This document shows, in pieces, positions 43,016-50,870 of a stretch of 64,000 nt of DNA. How positions within the stretch are numbered: position 1 is the first letter of the stretch; the number at the start of each line of letters is the position of its first letter. The notes below the pieces were generated by a model. It searched no databases and was not told the origin of the DNA. It saw only the letters and a list, made by a program, of their open reading frames with translations. A program made the position numbers and the translations under genes. Origin of the DNA: Maridesulfovibrio sp. (GTDB lineage Bacteria; Desulfobacterota; Desulfovibrionia; Desulfovibrionales; Desulfovibrionaceae); assembly GCF_963666665.1 (NCBI RefSeq), contig NZ_OY762999.1:1989501-2053500 (forward strand), written 5' to 3'.

Positions 43016-43795
43016 ATGGCATACGTAACTATGAAGCAGATGCTTGAGACCGGCGTTCACTTCGGTCACCAGACCCGCAGATGGAACCCCAAAATGCGCC
43101 CTTACATTTTCGGCGCACGTAATGGAATCCACATTATGGATCTCCAGCAGACTGTTAAACTTTTCCGCAAGGCTCACGATTTCATCGCTGACAACGTAGC
43201 TAAAGGCGGCAAAGTACTTTTCATCGGTACCAAGCGTCAGGCTCAAGAAGCTATCGCTGCTGAAGCAAGCCGTGCAGGCATGTTCCACGTGACTCACCGC
43301 TGGATGGGCGGAACTCTTACCAACTTCCAGACCATCAAAAAAAGCATCGATCGCCTCAAAAAACTTGAAGAAATGTTCGAAGACGGTTCCATCAAACGCT
43401 TCCCCAAAAAGGAAATCGTAATGATGGGTCGTGAGGTTAAAAAACTGAACCTCGCTCTCGGCGGTATCAAAGACCTTAACGGTTCCCCCGCTGTTGCTTT
43501 CGTCATCGACCCCAAGCGTGAGCAGATCGCTATTCAGGAATGCCGCAAACTCGGTATCCCCGTAGTTGCAGTAGTAGACTCCAACTGCGATCCCGATATG
43601 GTTGACTACATCATCCCCGGTAACGATGACGCTATCCGCGCCATCAAGCTCTTCGCTTCCCACATGGCTGATGCTTGCCTAGAAGGCGCAGCTCGCCGCA
43701 AGGAAGACAAAGTTATGGAAGCAGAAGAAACCAAAGCTGCCGAGAAAGCTGTAGAAACTGAAGCTAAAGAAGAAACTCCTCAGGAGGCAGAATAA
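43016..43795 (+). CDS. rpsB: 30S ribosomal protein S2
   Basis: 259 residues from ATG 43016 (AGGAGG at 43005-43010). Typical S2 start MAYVTMKQMLETGVHFGHQTRRW and the MKPYIFGARNGIHIMDL-type motif; C-terminal acidic/alanine tail of about 30 residues after the conserved domain. Part of the small subunit; first gene of the rpsB-tsf operon. Strong codon bias. Confidence 0.98.
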   Translation: MAYVTMKQMLETGVHFGHQTRRWNPKMRPYIFGARNGIHIMDLQQTVKLFRKAHDFIADNVAKGGKVLFIGTKRQAQEAIAAEASRAGMFHVTHRWMGGTLTNFQTIKKSIDRLKKLEEMFEDGSIKRFPKKEIVMMGREVKKLNLALGGIKDLNGSPAVAFVIDPKREQIAIQECRKLGIPVVAVVDSNCDPDMVDYIIPGNDDAIRAIKLFASHMADACLEGAARRKEDKVMEAEETKAAEKAVETEAKEETPQEAE

Positions 43796-43797
43796 TC

Positions 43798-44418
43798 ATG
43801 GCTATTACCGCACAGATGGTTAAGGCCCTGCGTGAGAAAACCGGCGTAGGAATGATGGATTGCAAAAAAGCTCTCGCTGAATGCGATGGCAACGAAGAAA
43901 ACGCAATCAAATACCTTCGCGAAAAAGGTCTCGCAAAGGCTGCTAAAAAAGCAGGTCGCGCTACCAGTGAAGGTCTGGTTGGCACTTACACCCACAGCAA
44001 CGGTAAACTCGTTGCTATGGTTGAACTCAAGTGTGAAACCGACTTCGTTGCTAAGGCTGAACAGTTCATCCAGCTGTCCAAAGACCTCGCAATGCAGGTT
44101 GCAGCAACCAACCCTGTTTGTGTAAAGCCCGAAGATCTGCCTCAGGACCTGCTTGAGAAAGAAAAAGAAATCTACAAGCAGCAGGCTATTGCTGAAGGTA
44201 AGCCCGAAAACATCGCTGAAAAGATTGTTGAAGGCCGTGTCAGCAAATACTACAAAGAAGTATGTCTTATTGAACAGCCCTTCATCAAGGACGACAAAAA
44301 GACCATTAAAGATCTTCTCAACGACACCATCGCAGTTCTCGGTGAGAACATGCAGATCGGTCGCTTCGCCCGCATCAACCTCGCGGAAGCAGTCGCTGAA
44401 GAAAGCGAAGCCGAATAA
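43798..44418 (+). CDS. tsf: Elongation factor Ts
   Basis: 206 residues, the short form with one core subdomain pair. Nucleotide exchange factor for EF-Tu. Seen: VKALREKTGVGMMDCKKALAE and the second signature VGTYTHSNGKLVAMVELKCETDFVAK. It begins 2 bases after the rpsB stop with GGAGG inside the rpsB end, and ends in a strong terminator. Confidence 0.98.
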   Translation: MAITAQMVKALREKTGVGMMDCKKALAECDGNEENAIKYLREKGLAKAAKKAGRATSEGLVGTYTHSNGKLVAMVELKCETDFVAKAEQFIQLSKDLAMQVAATNPVCVKPEDLPQDLLEKEKEIYKQQAIAEGKPENIAEKIVEGRVSKYYKEVCLIEQPFIKDDKKTIKDLLNDTIAVLGENMQIGRFARINLAEAVAEESEAE

Positions 44419-44429
44419 GACTTCATTGA

Positions 44430-44456
44430 AACGGGCCGCAAGGCCCGTTTTTTTTG
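44430..44456 (+). terminator. Rho-independent terminator after tsf
   Basis: AACGGGCC-GCAA-GGCCCGTT (44430-44449) followed by eight T. Confidence 0.95.
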
Positions 44457-44854
44457 TCCGTTTTTTAACAAGCGACCACACACTTACCAAGGACAAGTTT
44501 GAAACATAACACAATTGCTCCTCATAGCACCGGAAAGCCGCAAAAACGAACCGACCTTCATATGCGAATCCAGCGAATAGACATGAAGGAAGTTCAGCGG
44601 TGGATATTTTTCTAAGCTCAAATCAATACGGACATGGCCGTATAGGTTTGAGCTTTTTAAAGGGGCAATTTTCACCCGAGCAATTACCTGAAGCGGGATT
44701 TTCTGGTAACATCGGGCAACTGAACGGAAACGGATAAAAACGATTTTATACAGCCGGAAACAGGAGGGAGCACCCTCCCGCGCCAAACAAATTAACTTCC
44801 GGCCTGCTTATCTACTAATAACCGGACAAGATCCGCGGAAAAACGGGAGAAACT
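44457..44854 (+). other. 398-base gene-free region before pyrH, with hairpins
   Basis: No convincing ORF on either strand. It contains a terminator-like double hairpin at 44614-44658 (AAGCTCAAA ... TTTGAGCTT outside, TACGG/CCGTA inside, followed by TTTTT) and a GGAGGG-AGCA-CCCTCC hairpin at 44763-44778. A terminator inside the stretch, with about 200 bases of unexplained sequence on each side, would fit a small RNA or an attenuated pyrH leader. Confidence 0.4.
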
Positions 44855-45574
44855 ATGGACAAATTGCGCTATTCACGGGTAATGATCAAACTCAGCGGTG
44901 AGGCACTCGCAGGTGACCAGCAGTTCGGTATTAAACCTTCAGCAATCAGCCAGTTCGCAGGCGAAATTGCAGAGGTTGCCAAGAAAGGACTGCAGGTTGC
45001 TCTGGTTATCGGCGGCGGTAATATTTTCCGCGGCATGTCTGATTCTGCAAAGGGCATGGACCGCGCTTCCGCTGACTACATGGGAATGCTTGCAACCATC
45101 ATGAACGCTCTTGCTGTTCAGGATGCTCTTGAAAAGCTCGGATGCGACACAAGGGTTATGTCCGCAATTCCCATGCAGGCTGTGGCCGAGCCTTACATCC
45201 GCCGCAGGGCCGTACGCCACCTTGAAAAAGGCAGGGTGGTAATTTGTGCAGCCGGTACCGGTAACCCATACTTCACTACCGACACCGCAGCAGCACTCAG
45301 GGCCATGGAACTTAAGACCGAAGCTATCATCAAGGCGACTAAAGTGGACGGAGTCTACGATAAAGACCCGATGAAGCACGACGATGCAGTTAAATTTGAA
45401 TCTATCACCTACCTTGAGACTCTTGAAAAGAGACTGGGCGTAATGGACTCTACAGCCACCTCGCTGGCCATGGACAACAACATGCCCATCATTGTTTTCA
45501 ACCTTTTCGAAAAAGGAAACATTGAAAGGGTTGTCAAAGGTGAGCAGATCGGAACAATTGTTCACGGAGGATAA
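44855..45574 (+). CDS. pyrH: UMP kinase
   Basis: 239 residues, hexameric bacterial UMPK of the amino acid kinase fold; makes UDP from UMP and ATP. Seen: MIKLSGEALAG, LVIGGGNIFRG, AAGTGNPYFTTDTAAALRA and ATKVDGVYDKDP. First gene of the pyrH-frr-uppS run, with frr starting 2 bases after its stop. Confidence 0.98.
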   Translation: MDKLRYSRVMIKLSGEALAGDQQFGIKPSAISQFAGEIAEVAKKGLQVALVIGGGNIFRGMSDSAKGMDRASADYMGMLATIMNALAVQDALEKLGCDTRVMSAIPMQAVAEPYIRRRAVRHLEKGRVVICAAGTGNPYFTTDTAAALRAMELKTEAIIKATKVDGVYDKDPMKHDDAVKFESITYLETLEKRLGVMDSTATSLAMDNNMPIIVFNLFEKGNIERVVKGEQIGTIVHGG

Positions 45575-45576
45575 TA

Positions 45577-46134
45577 ATGATTAATGAAGTTCTTGCCGAT
45601 GGCAAAAAAAGAATGGAAGGCGCACTGACCGCTTTGGAAAACGATTTTGCAAAACTGCGCACCGGTCGCGCAGCCACTTCGCTGGTGGATAACATTCCCG
45701 TTGATTACTACGGAACTCCCACTCCCGTTAACCAGCTGGCATCCGTTTCCATCCCGGATTCCCGTACAATCTCCATCCAGCCCTGGGACAGAGGCGCTTT
45801 TTCCCTTATCGAAAAAGCACTGATGCAGTCCGATCTCGGCTTGAACCCCGTTAACGACGGTAAAGTACTGCGCATCACCATTCCTCCTCTCACAGAGGAA
45901 CGCCGTAAGGAACTCGTTAAGATCGCTAAAAAGTACACCGAAGAATCCAAGATCGCTATTCGTAACGTACGCCGCGATATGAACGACACCCTGAAAAAGC
46001 TGGAAAAGGACAAGGATATCTCCGAGGACGAACAGCGCAAAGCTCAGGACGACGTTCAGAAAATCACTGATGATTACGTAAAGAAATGCGATGCAGCATG
46101 CGGCGATAAAGAAAAGGAAATTCTGGAAATCTAG
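45577..46134 (+). CDS. frr: Ribosome recycling factor
   Basis: 185 residues, standard length. Splits post-termination ribosomes together with EF-G. Seen: LRTGRAATSLVDNIPVDYYGTPTPVNQLASV near the N-terminus and the C-terminal three-helix-bundle segment RNVRRDMNDTLKKLEKD. GGAGGATA ribosome binding site overlaps the end of pyrH. Confidence 0.98.
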   Translation: MINEVLADGKKRMEGALTALENDFAKLRTGRAATSLVDNIPVDYYGTPTPVNQLASVSIPDSRTISIQPWDRGAFSLIEKALMQSDLGLNPVNDGKVLRITIPPLTEERRKELVKIAKKYTEESKIAIRNVRRDMNDTLKKLEKDKDISEDEQRKAQDDVQKITDDYVKKCDAACGDKEKEILEI

Positions 46135-46138
46135 TATA

Positions 46139-46834
46139 ATGATGCCCCGACATATAGCCGTTATTATGGACGGTAATGGACGGTGGGCACAAGCCCGGGG
46201 ACTTTCACGCAGTGAAGGTCATCGAGCCGGAACAGAAGCTGCGAGAAACATCGTTACCCGATGCCGTGAACTCGGCATTGAACACCTGACCCTGTATACC
46301 TTTTCCAAGGAGAACTGGGCCAGGCCGAAAGATGAAATCAGCACGCTTTTTGATCTGCTGACAGTCTTTCTCAAAAAAGAACTGTCCAGCCTGCGTGAGC
46401 AGGATATACGCCTTAAAATACTGGGGGAACTCTCTGAGTTCCCCTTTGGCGTAAAGCAGGTTGTAGCCCACACCATAAAAAAAACGGAAAACTGCAAGTC
46501 CATGACACTGAACCTGGCTCTGAATTATTCTGGCCGGGATGAGTTGGTACGGGCCTGCAAAAAAATGATCGCCGAAGGTATCAGTGAAGACAATATTACT
46601 GAGGAATCCCTGTCGGACTATCTGTACACAGCCGGACAGCCGGACCCAGACCTGATCATCCGCACGAGTGGGGAACAGCGATTGTCAAACTACCTGCTCT
46701 ATCAGGCCGCATACTCGGAATTATATTTCACAGACGTCTTCTGGCCGGACTTTACTCCCGCCGAACTGGATAAAGCCCTAGCTGATTTTGCCCGAAGGCA
46801 ACGAAGATTCGGAAAAACCGGTGAACAAGTTTAA
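46139..46834 (+). CDS. uppS: Isoprenyl transferase (undecaprenyl diphosphate synthase)
   Basis: 231 residues from ATG 46139, 4 bases after frr. A longer frame to 46091 would overlap frr and lacks family sequence. Condenses isopentenyl units in cis to give the C55 lipid carrier for peptidoglycan and O-antigen. Seen: HIAVIMDGNGRWAQARG at the very N-terminus, TLYTFSKENWARP and the C-terminal PDLIIRTSGEQRLSNYLLYQ. Terminator right after. Confidence 0.97.
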   Translation: MMPRHIAVIMDGNGRWAQARGLSRSEGHRAGTEAARNIVTRCRELGIEHLTLYTFSKENWARPKDEISTLFDLLTVFLKKELSSLREQDIRLKILGELSEFPFGVKQVVAHTIKKTENCKSMTLNLALNYSGRDELVRACKKMIAEGISEDNITEESLSDYLYTAGQPDPDLIIRTSGEQRLSNYLLYQAAYSELYFTDVFWPDFTPAELDKALADFARRQRRFGKTGEQV

Positions 46835-46836
46835 GC

Positions 46837-46870
46837 AAGTCCCGCAGAATTTTCTCTGCGGGACTTTTTT
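46837..46870 (+). terminator. Rho-independent terminator after uppS
   Basis: AAGTCCCGCAGA (46837-46848) pairs with TCTGCGGGACTT (46855-46866), followed by TTTT. It separates uppS from the exported-protein operon. Confidence 0.94.
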
Positions 46871-47050
46871 GTTTTCTTTCCGTTCAATATCTCAACAAAT
46901 TAATTTTTTTATCGACAAAATCAGGTCAACTACTTTATTCTATTCAGAAAATATGCAACAAATTAAAGCTTGGAATGATTCCAATAATCGTCCATTCATA
47001 CATTTCTTAACAAACAACCAGCGTATTTCATGAATAAAGGGAGGTGTTTC

Positions 47051-48814
47051 ATGTCATCAAGATTGGTTTACAGCCTGTTATCAAGCCTGATAGCTTGCCT
47101 GCTTGTAGCGGGATGTGTTCCTAAACAGAACACTCAAAATAATGCGGTTAAGACAACTGTTAGAACCGAAACTGTTGTTGTAACACCTATCGTGACAGGT
47201 AACACCCTTCTAAAAAGTAACGTGAGAGAGGTTTCATCCTCAAAAGCAGATATAGTCGATATTATTGCTAAAGACACTCAAGTTGAGCTAATCGGCAAAA
47301 ATGGCAACTGGTACAAGATTAAACGTATGGATGGTACTGGACAGCCCGGTTTTGTCTACCATAAATTAATTAACCTTGATTTCGGCAATTACATCGGAAC
47401 AAGAGGCCGCAACAAAGAAAAAACTGTTGTCTTCCAAGCTCCTGATAAAAAATCTCCTACCGTACGCATCATTTCTCCTCAGACCACATTCGACATTATC
47501 GGCATTGAAAATGATTTTTACCTGATCAAAGGTGAAGACTTCGAGGGCTACGCTCCCACAAATGTATGCGTAGCGAACCCACTAAGTCCTATAGCTAAAA
47601 CCGAGACCAGAACTGTCACAGGAAAAATTGTTCCTGAAAATGCAGGTGCTCCCTGCCCTACCCCGGTAAAAAGCAAAACATCAGCAATCGCTGAACCCAA
47701 GACAGAAAAAGTCAAAATTAGAACCAGCAGTCGGACTAAAAAGAAGACTACCGTCAAAAAGAGTGGCGGCGGACAGAGTGCCGGGGCAGCCTTGTTCGGT
47801 GCATTTGCACAAGCCCTGCTCTCCGGCGGCGGAGGTGGTACACCAAGTAAAAGCGGTGTTCCTGTTCAGTCCTCCAACGACCAACTCAAAGAAATTCTCA
47901 AAAGCGTCAGCGTAGGTAAAGAACTGGCAGCTAAAACAGTGGAAATCCGCGAGCAGATGCTGCAGGCCCTTAATGAAACAAGAGCATTGCAGTCACTGGT
48001 CGGAGCCACAGTTGTCGCAATGAACGACAACTACAAAATAGCGGCAGAGACTGCCCGCGGTGTTAACACCACCGGGATGAAAAAAATATCCATCAAAGCC
48101 TTTATCAAGGACCTTTCATACGAACCGACCAACTCCATTGAAGGCGCAGCAGTAAAAATTGCCCAGAATGGCAAGATGCTCAAGGCTCTTGAAACTAAAA
48201 TCAAATCTGAAGCTGATGACTTTTCAAATCTCAATACCCAGCAGATTCAGAACCTTGATTCGGTCATCAATTCCTTTTCAAACAACCTGCATGCATCTAA
48301 TGCCCTTTATGATTTCAGCATAGATAAAGCCAATAATGTAATCCTGCGAATTGACCGGGCTATTAATGCATACGATGAAAAAGCCGGCCCCATGGCGGCA
48401 GAAGCAGCCAAACAAGCCGGGGTTATCGCACTTGCCACTGCAGAATTGGTTTCAATCATCAGCAATGCCCAGAACGACCCTATTCGAGCGCTGACTGCTT
48501 TGCCGCGACTGATAGAAATTCAGGAAGACCTGACCACTCTGGGAACCCTGTTTGCCGACTTTCAAGCAGACTATGATTACATTGAAGAGAATTCTGCTGT
48601 TATAAGCGGACAAGGCAAAGAAATCAGTAAAATCATCATGACGGCACGCAGAAAAAACACCCAGATTACTACCATGCTTGAATCATATTACCAGAACAAG
48701 CTGGCCCTGAGTACGCGACTCAAGAATCAAATGGCCGCTCAGACGGCTCAGGGGTTCGAAACGGTTGAGAAGAAGGCGGCTTCTGTTGCTTTGGCTGAAG
48801 ACATGTTAGACTAA
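47051..48814 (+). CDS. SH3-domain lipoprotein with long helical domain (exported module, gene 1)
   Basis: 587 residues from ATG 47051 behind GGGAGGTG. Signal peptide with lipobox LVAGC, so a lipoprotein. Residues about 55-110 look like a bacterial SH3 domain (VRE...VELIGKNGNWYKIKR...GFVYHKLI), with a second diverged copy at about 120-175. A basic, Lys/Thr-rich linker and a glycine/serine-rich patch follow; the last 300 residues are predicted helical and alanine-rich. Related to peptidoglycan or envelope binding by its SH3 parts; the helical domain is unrecognised. First gene of a four-gene operon. Confidence 0.78.
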   Translation: MSSRLVYSLLSSLIACLLVAGCVPKQNTQNNAVKTTVRTETVVVTPIVTGNTLLKSNVREVSSSKADIVDIIAKDTQVELIGKNGNWYKIKRMDGTGQPGFVYHKLINLDFGNYIGTRGRNKEKTVVFQAPDKKSPTVRIISPQTTFDIIGIENDFYLIKGEDFEGYAPTNVCVANPLSPIAKTETRTVTGKIVPENAGAPCPTPVKSKTSAIAEPKTEKVKIRTSSRTKKKTTVKKSGGGQSAGAALFGAFAQALLSGGGGGTPSKSGVPVQSSNDQLKEILKSVSVGKELAAKTVEIREQMLQALNETRALQSLVGATVVAMNDNYKIAAETARGVNTTGMKKISIKAFIKDLSYEPTNSIEGAAVKIAQNGKMLKALETKIKSEADDFSNLNTQQIQNLDSVINSFSNNLHASNALYDFSIDKANNVILRIDRAINAYDEKAGPMAAEAAKQAGVIALATAELVSIISNAQNDPIRALTALPRLIEIQEDLTTLGTLFADFQADYDYIEENSAVISGQGKEISKIIMTARRKNTQITTMLESYYQNKLALSTRLKNQMAAQTAQGFETVEKKAASVALAEDMLD

Positions 48815-48835
48815 ACGGTATAAGGAGATTTATTG

Positions 48836-49048
48836 ATGAAAAGATTCAAATTACTATTACTTTGCGCAGTTGTATTTCTGGCCCTTTCCGGTTGTGGATT
48901 CAAGCAGGCAGACTCTGCAAAGCAATCCATGGAAGGCGTGCACCAGTCCGCAGGAGACCTGAAAGAGGAAACCAAATCTGCTAAAGACCGCACAGAAGAA
49001 ATCAAGCAGGAAGAAAGCCAAGATTCAACTGACGGCTATAAATGGTAA
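48836..49048 (+). CDS. Small lipoprotein with charged coiled-coil (exported module, gene 2)
   Basis: 70 residues. Signal peptide with lipobox ALSGC and a mature part of about 50 residues that is strongly charged and heptad-like (SAGDLKEETKSAKDRTEEIKQEE). ATG 48836 is preferred, with AAGGAG 9 bases upstream; a TTG lies one codon earlier. It starts 22 bases after gene 1. No family recognised; Lpp-like size but no C-terminal lysine. Confidence 0.75.
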   Translation: MKRFKLLLLCAVVFLALSGCGFKQADSAKQSMEGVHQSAGDLKEETKSAKDRTEEIKQEESQDSTDGYKW

Positions 49049-49054
49049 ATAATT

Positions 49055-50170
49055 ATGGTCCGTAAATTCAGTTTCGTACTTATCCTCCTGATCGCACTTC
49101 TCTACGGATCATGGGTTGAGGCTGCCGAGCTTTATATTATGCCGCCAGCCATCGGCAAGGTGCGCAATAAAGAAAATGACCGCCACAAGACGGAACTGGA
49201 CATGATTCTCAAGGATAAAGAATTCAAGAAGGCGCTGCGTAAAGGGATTCTTGGTTTCCTCAAACATGCTGTTGCTAAAAACGAAGGTATAAATATCAAA
49301 AGAGCAGGATTCGGGGACAAGTTTGACCCCGAATCCATACTCATTCCCCTTCTGTTTGTGGATAACGTCATTTCCTTTGTGGACGAATACGGTTCTGCAG
49401 AGCAACGGTTGTACAAGGGAAGGATTTATATCGGACTAAATTTCCTTCTTTTTCAGGCAAAATCTGAATCACTGGTTTACTCAGCCCCCATGCTTGTCTC
49501 AGTTCCATATCTGGATAAAACCAAAAACTTCAGCCTTGACCCCCTTGCCGGTCAAATACGATCTTCCATTGTGGAATTCTTTACCGACCGCAAAAGACTT
49601 AAAGCTGATGCACAAGATGAACTGGGCAAATGCCTTGCCAATATGGAGTACCTGTTTTCGACCAAAACATGCTCTGTAGACGAGATTACTCTCTCTCAAG
49701 GAACACTCAAACGCATCAAGAATCCGGCCAAATATACATCTTTAGCCCAGATGCTGGCATCGCAGGCTCTTTCACAGGAAATCATGGTCATGCCTCCTAA
49801 ATCAAGGTTCAACGCCATTCGCAAGGGACTCCATGCTTCGGTCTCCATGTTCGGGGTATCCTTTCAGCAGGGTTCGGACAAATCCGGGTTCTCGGAAAAG
49901 GATAATGTCTATCAGACCAGCATGCGCATGCCCAAACCGGAAATCAAATACAGCCTGACCATCAAAACAGGAACCAAGGATAATGACCTTGGAGCCTTTA
50001 TTGAGCGCAACTACACTACCGCAGCCTACATTCAGGGTAACGGTGATGTCATAAAATGCGTCAAAGCTGTTGATGCTACAATCGCCAAAGGACATACGTC
50101 CGTGTCTGATGTGAATTTTTACAACAGCCTGATCAATGCCCTTTCCGATCTGGATTCCTGCAAACGGTAA
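49055..50170 (+). CDS. Secreted protein of unknown function (exported module, gene 3)
   Basis: 371 residues with a Sec signal peptide (cleavage likely after WVEA). Starts 7 bases after gene 2. The mature protein is mixed alpha/beta with lysine-rich segments; FVDEYGSAEQRLYKGRIYIGLNF looks like beta structure. Cysteines at CLANMEYLFSTKTC, VIKC and the C-terminal DSCKR could pair in the periplasm. I recognise no family. Confidence 0.72.
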   Translation: MVRKFSFVLILLIALLYGSWVEAAELYIMPPAIGKVRNKENDRHKTELDMILKDKEFKKALRKGILGFLKHAVAKNEGINIKRAGFGDKFDPESILIPLLFVDNVISFVDEYGSAEQRLYKGRIYIGLNFLLFQAKSESLVYSAPMLVSVPYLDKTKNFSLDPLAGQIRSSIVEFFTDRKRLKADAQDELGKCLANMEYLFSTKTCSVDEITLSQGTLKRIKNPAKYTSLAQMLASQALSQEIMVMPPKSRFNAIRKGLHASVSMFGVSFQQGSDKSGFSEKDNVYQTSMRMPKPEIKYSLTIKTGTKDNDLGAFIERNYTTAAYIQGNGDVIKCVKAVDATIAKGHTSVSDVNFYNSLINALSDLDSCKR

Positions 50171-50196
50171 TCGCAACGCAGACAAGGAGTTTTTTC

Positions 50197-50832
50197 ATGA
50201 AAAAAAGATCATTAATCTCAATCATTATTTCCGCCCTGCTGGTGATGTCCTTTGCAGCCTCCGGAATATGCGGGAGCAAAGACGGATACAAAATATACAA
50301 AAAGTCCGGGAAACCGACCATTGTATTTTCACTTGTACCGCGCATCAAAGGGGAAAACCTTTCTCCTCAGGAATGTGAGAATCTGATACGCAACCTCAAT
50401 AAATCTCTGCAGCAGGAATTCAACGAGGCCGGTTTTGAAACCCACCGTGACCGCATGATAACCGGATTTCTGCTCGACTCCTGCAAACGTTCATACGCCA
50501 CATCACAACAGACTGTCACCGAAGATGAAATCATCTCCATTGCCCGTGACAATGCTGTGGACTATGTAGTTATCGGAGCATCTGAGGTAGATATTGAATA
50601 TGACGAGGATTACGAACAATACTCTGCGTTGGTGGACATCAACGGAGATTTTCTCGGAGTGGAATTCGATCCGCCAACCTCGTATGCACTGAACCTGACC
50701 GGGGAATATATGCACCCCAAGAAGGACAGGCTCATCAAATTGGCAGTTATCGATATTGCCCGCAAGATAGCCCGCTTAAGGACCATCGATACGGTGCTGA
50801 CTCACTGGAAAGAGAATAACAAAAAGAGATAA
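50197..50832 (+). CDS. Secreted protein of unknown function (exported module, gene 4)
   Basis: 211 residues with a Sec signal peptide (about 25 residues, ending ASGICG). The mature part alternates helices and strands: NLNKSLQQEFNEAGFETHRDR, then VDYVVIGASEVDIEYD and a C-terminal amphipathic helix (LIKLAVIDIARKIARL). That order is reminiscent of periplasmic CsgG/LpoB/FlgO-like domains, but this is only a visual impression. AAGGAG ribosome binding site; a strong bidirectional terminator follows. Confidence 0.72.
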   Translation: MKKRSLISIIISALLVMSFAASGICGSKDGYKIYKKSGKPTIVFSLVPRIKGENLSPQECENLIRNLNKSLQQEFNEAGFETHRDRMITGFLLDSCKRSYATSQQTVTEDEIISIARDNAVDYVVIGASEVDIEYDEDYEQYSALVDINGDFLGVEFDPPTSYALNLTGEYMHPKKDRLIKLAVIDIARKIARLRTIDTVLTHWKENNKKR

Positions 50833-50869
50833 AAAAAGGGGGAACAGCTAGGTTGTTCCCCCTTTTTTT
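50831..50869. terminator. Bidirectional terminator
   Basis: AAAAAAAGGGGGAACA (50831-50846) pairs with TGTTCCCCCTTTTTTT (50854-50869). Serves the exported-protein operon and the convergent HD-GYP gene. Confidence 0.95.
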
Positions 50870-50870
50870 A

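Noticed and set aside
42947..44514. Long minus-strand ORFs opposite rpsB and tsf
   Set aside because: Antisense of highly biased ribosomal genes; not supported by start sites or family sequence.
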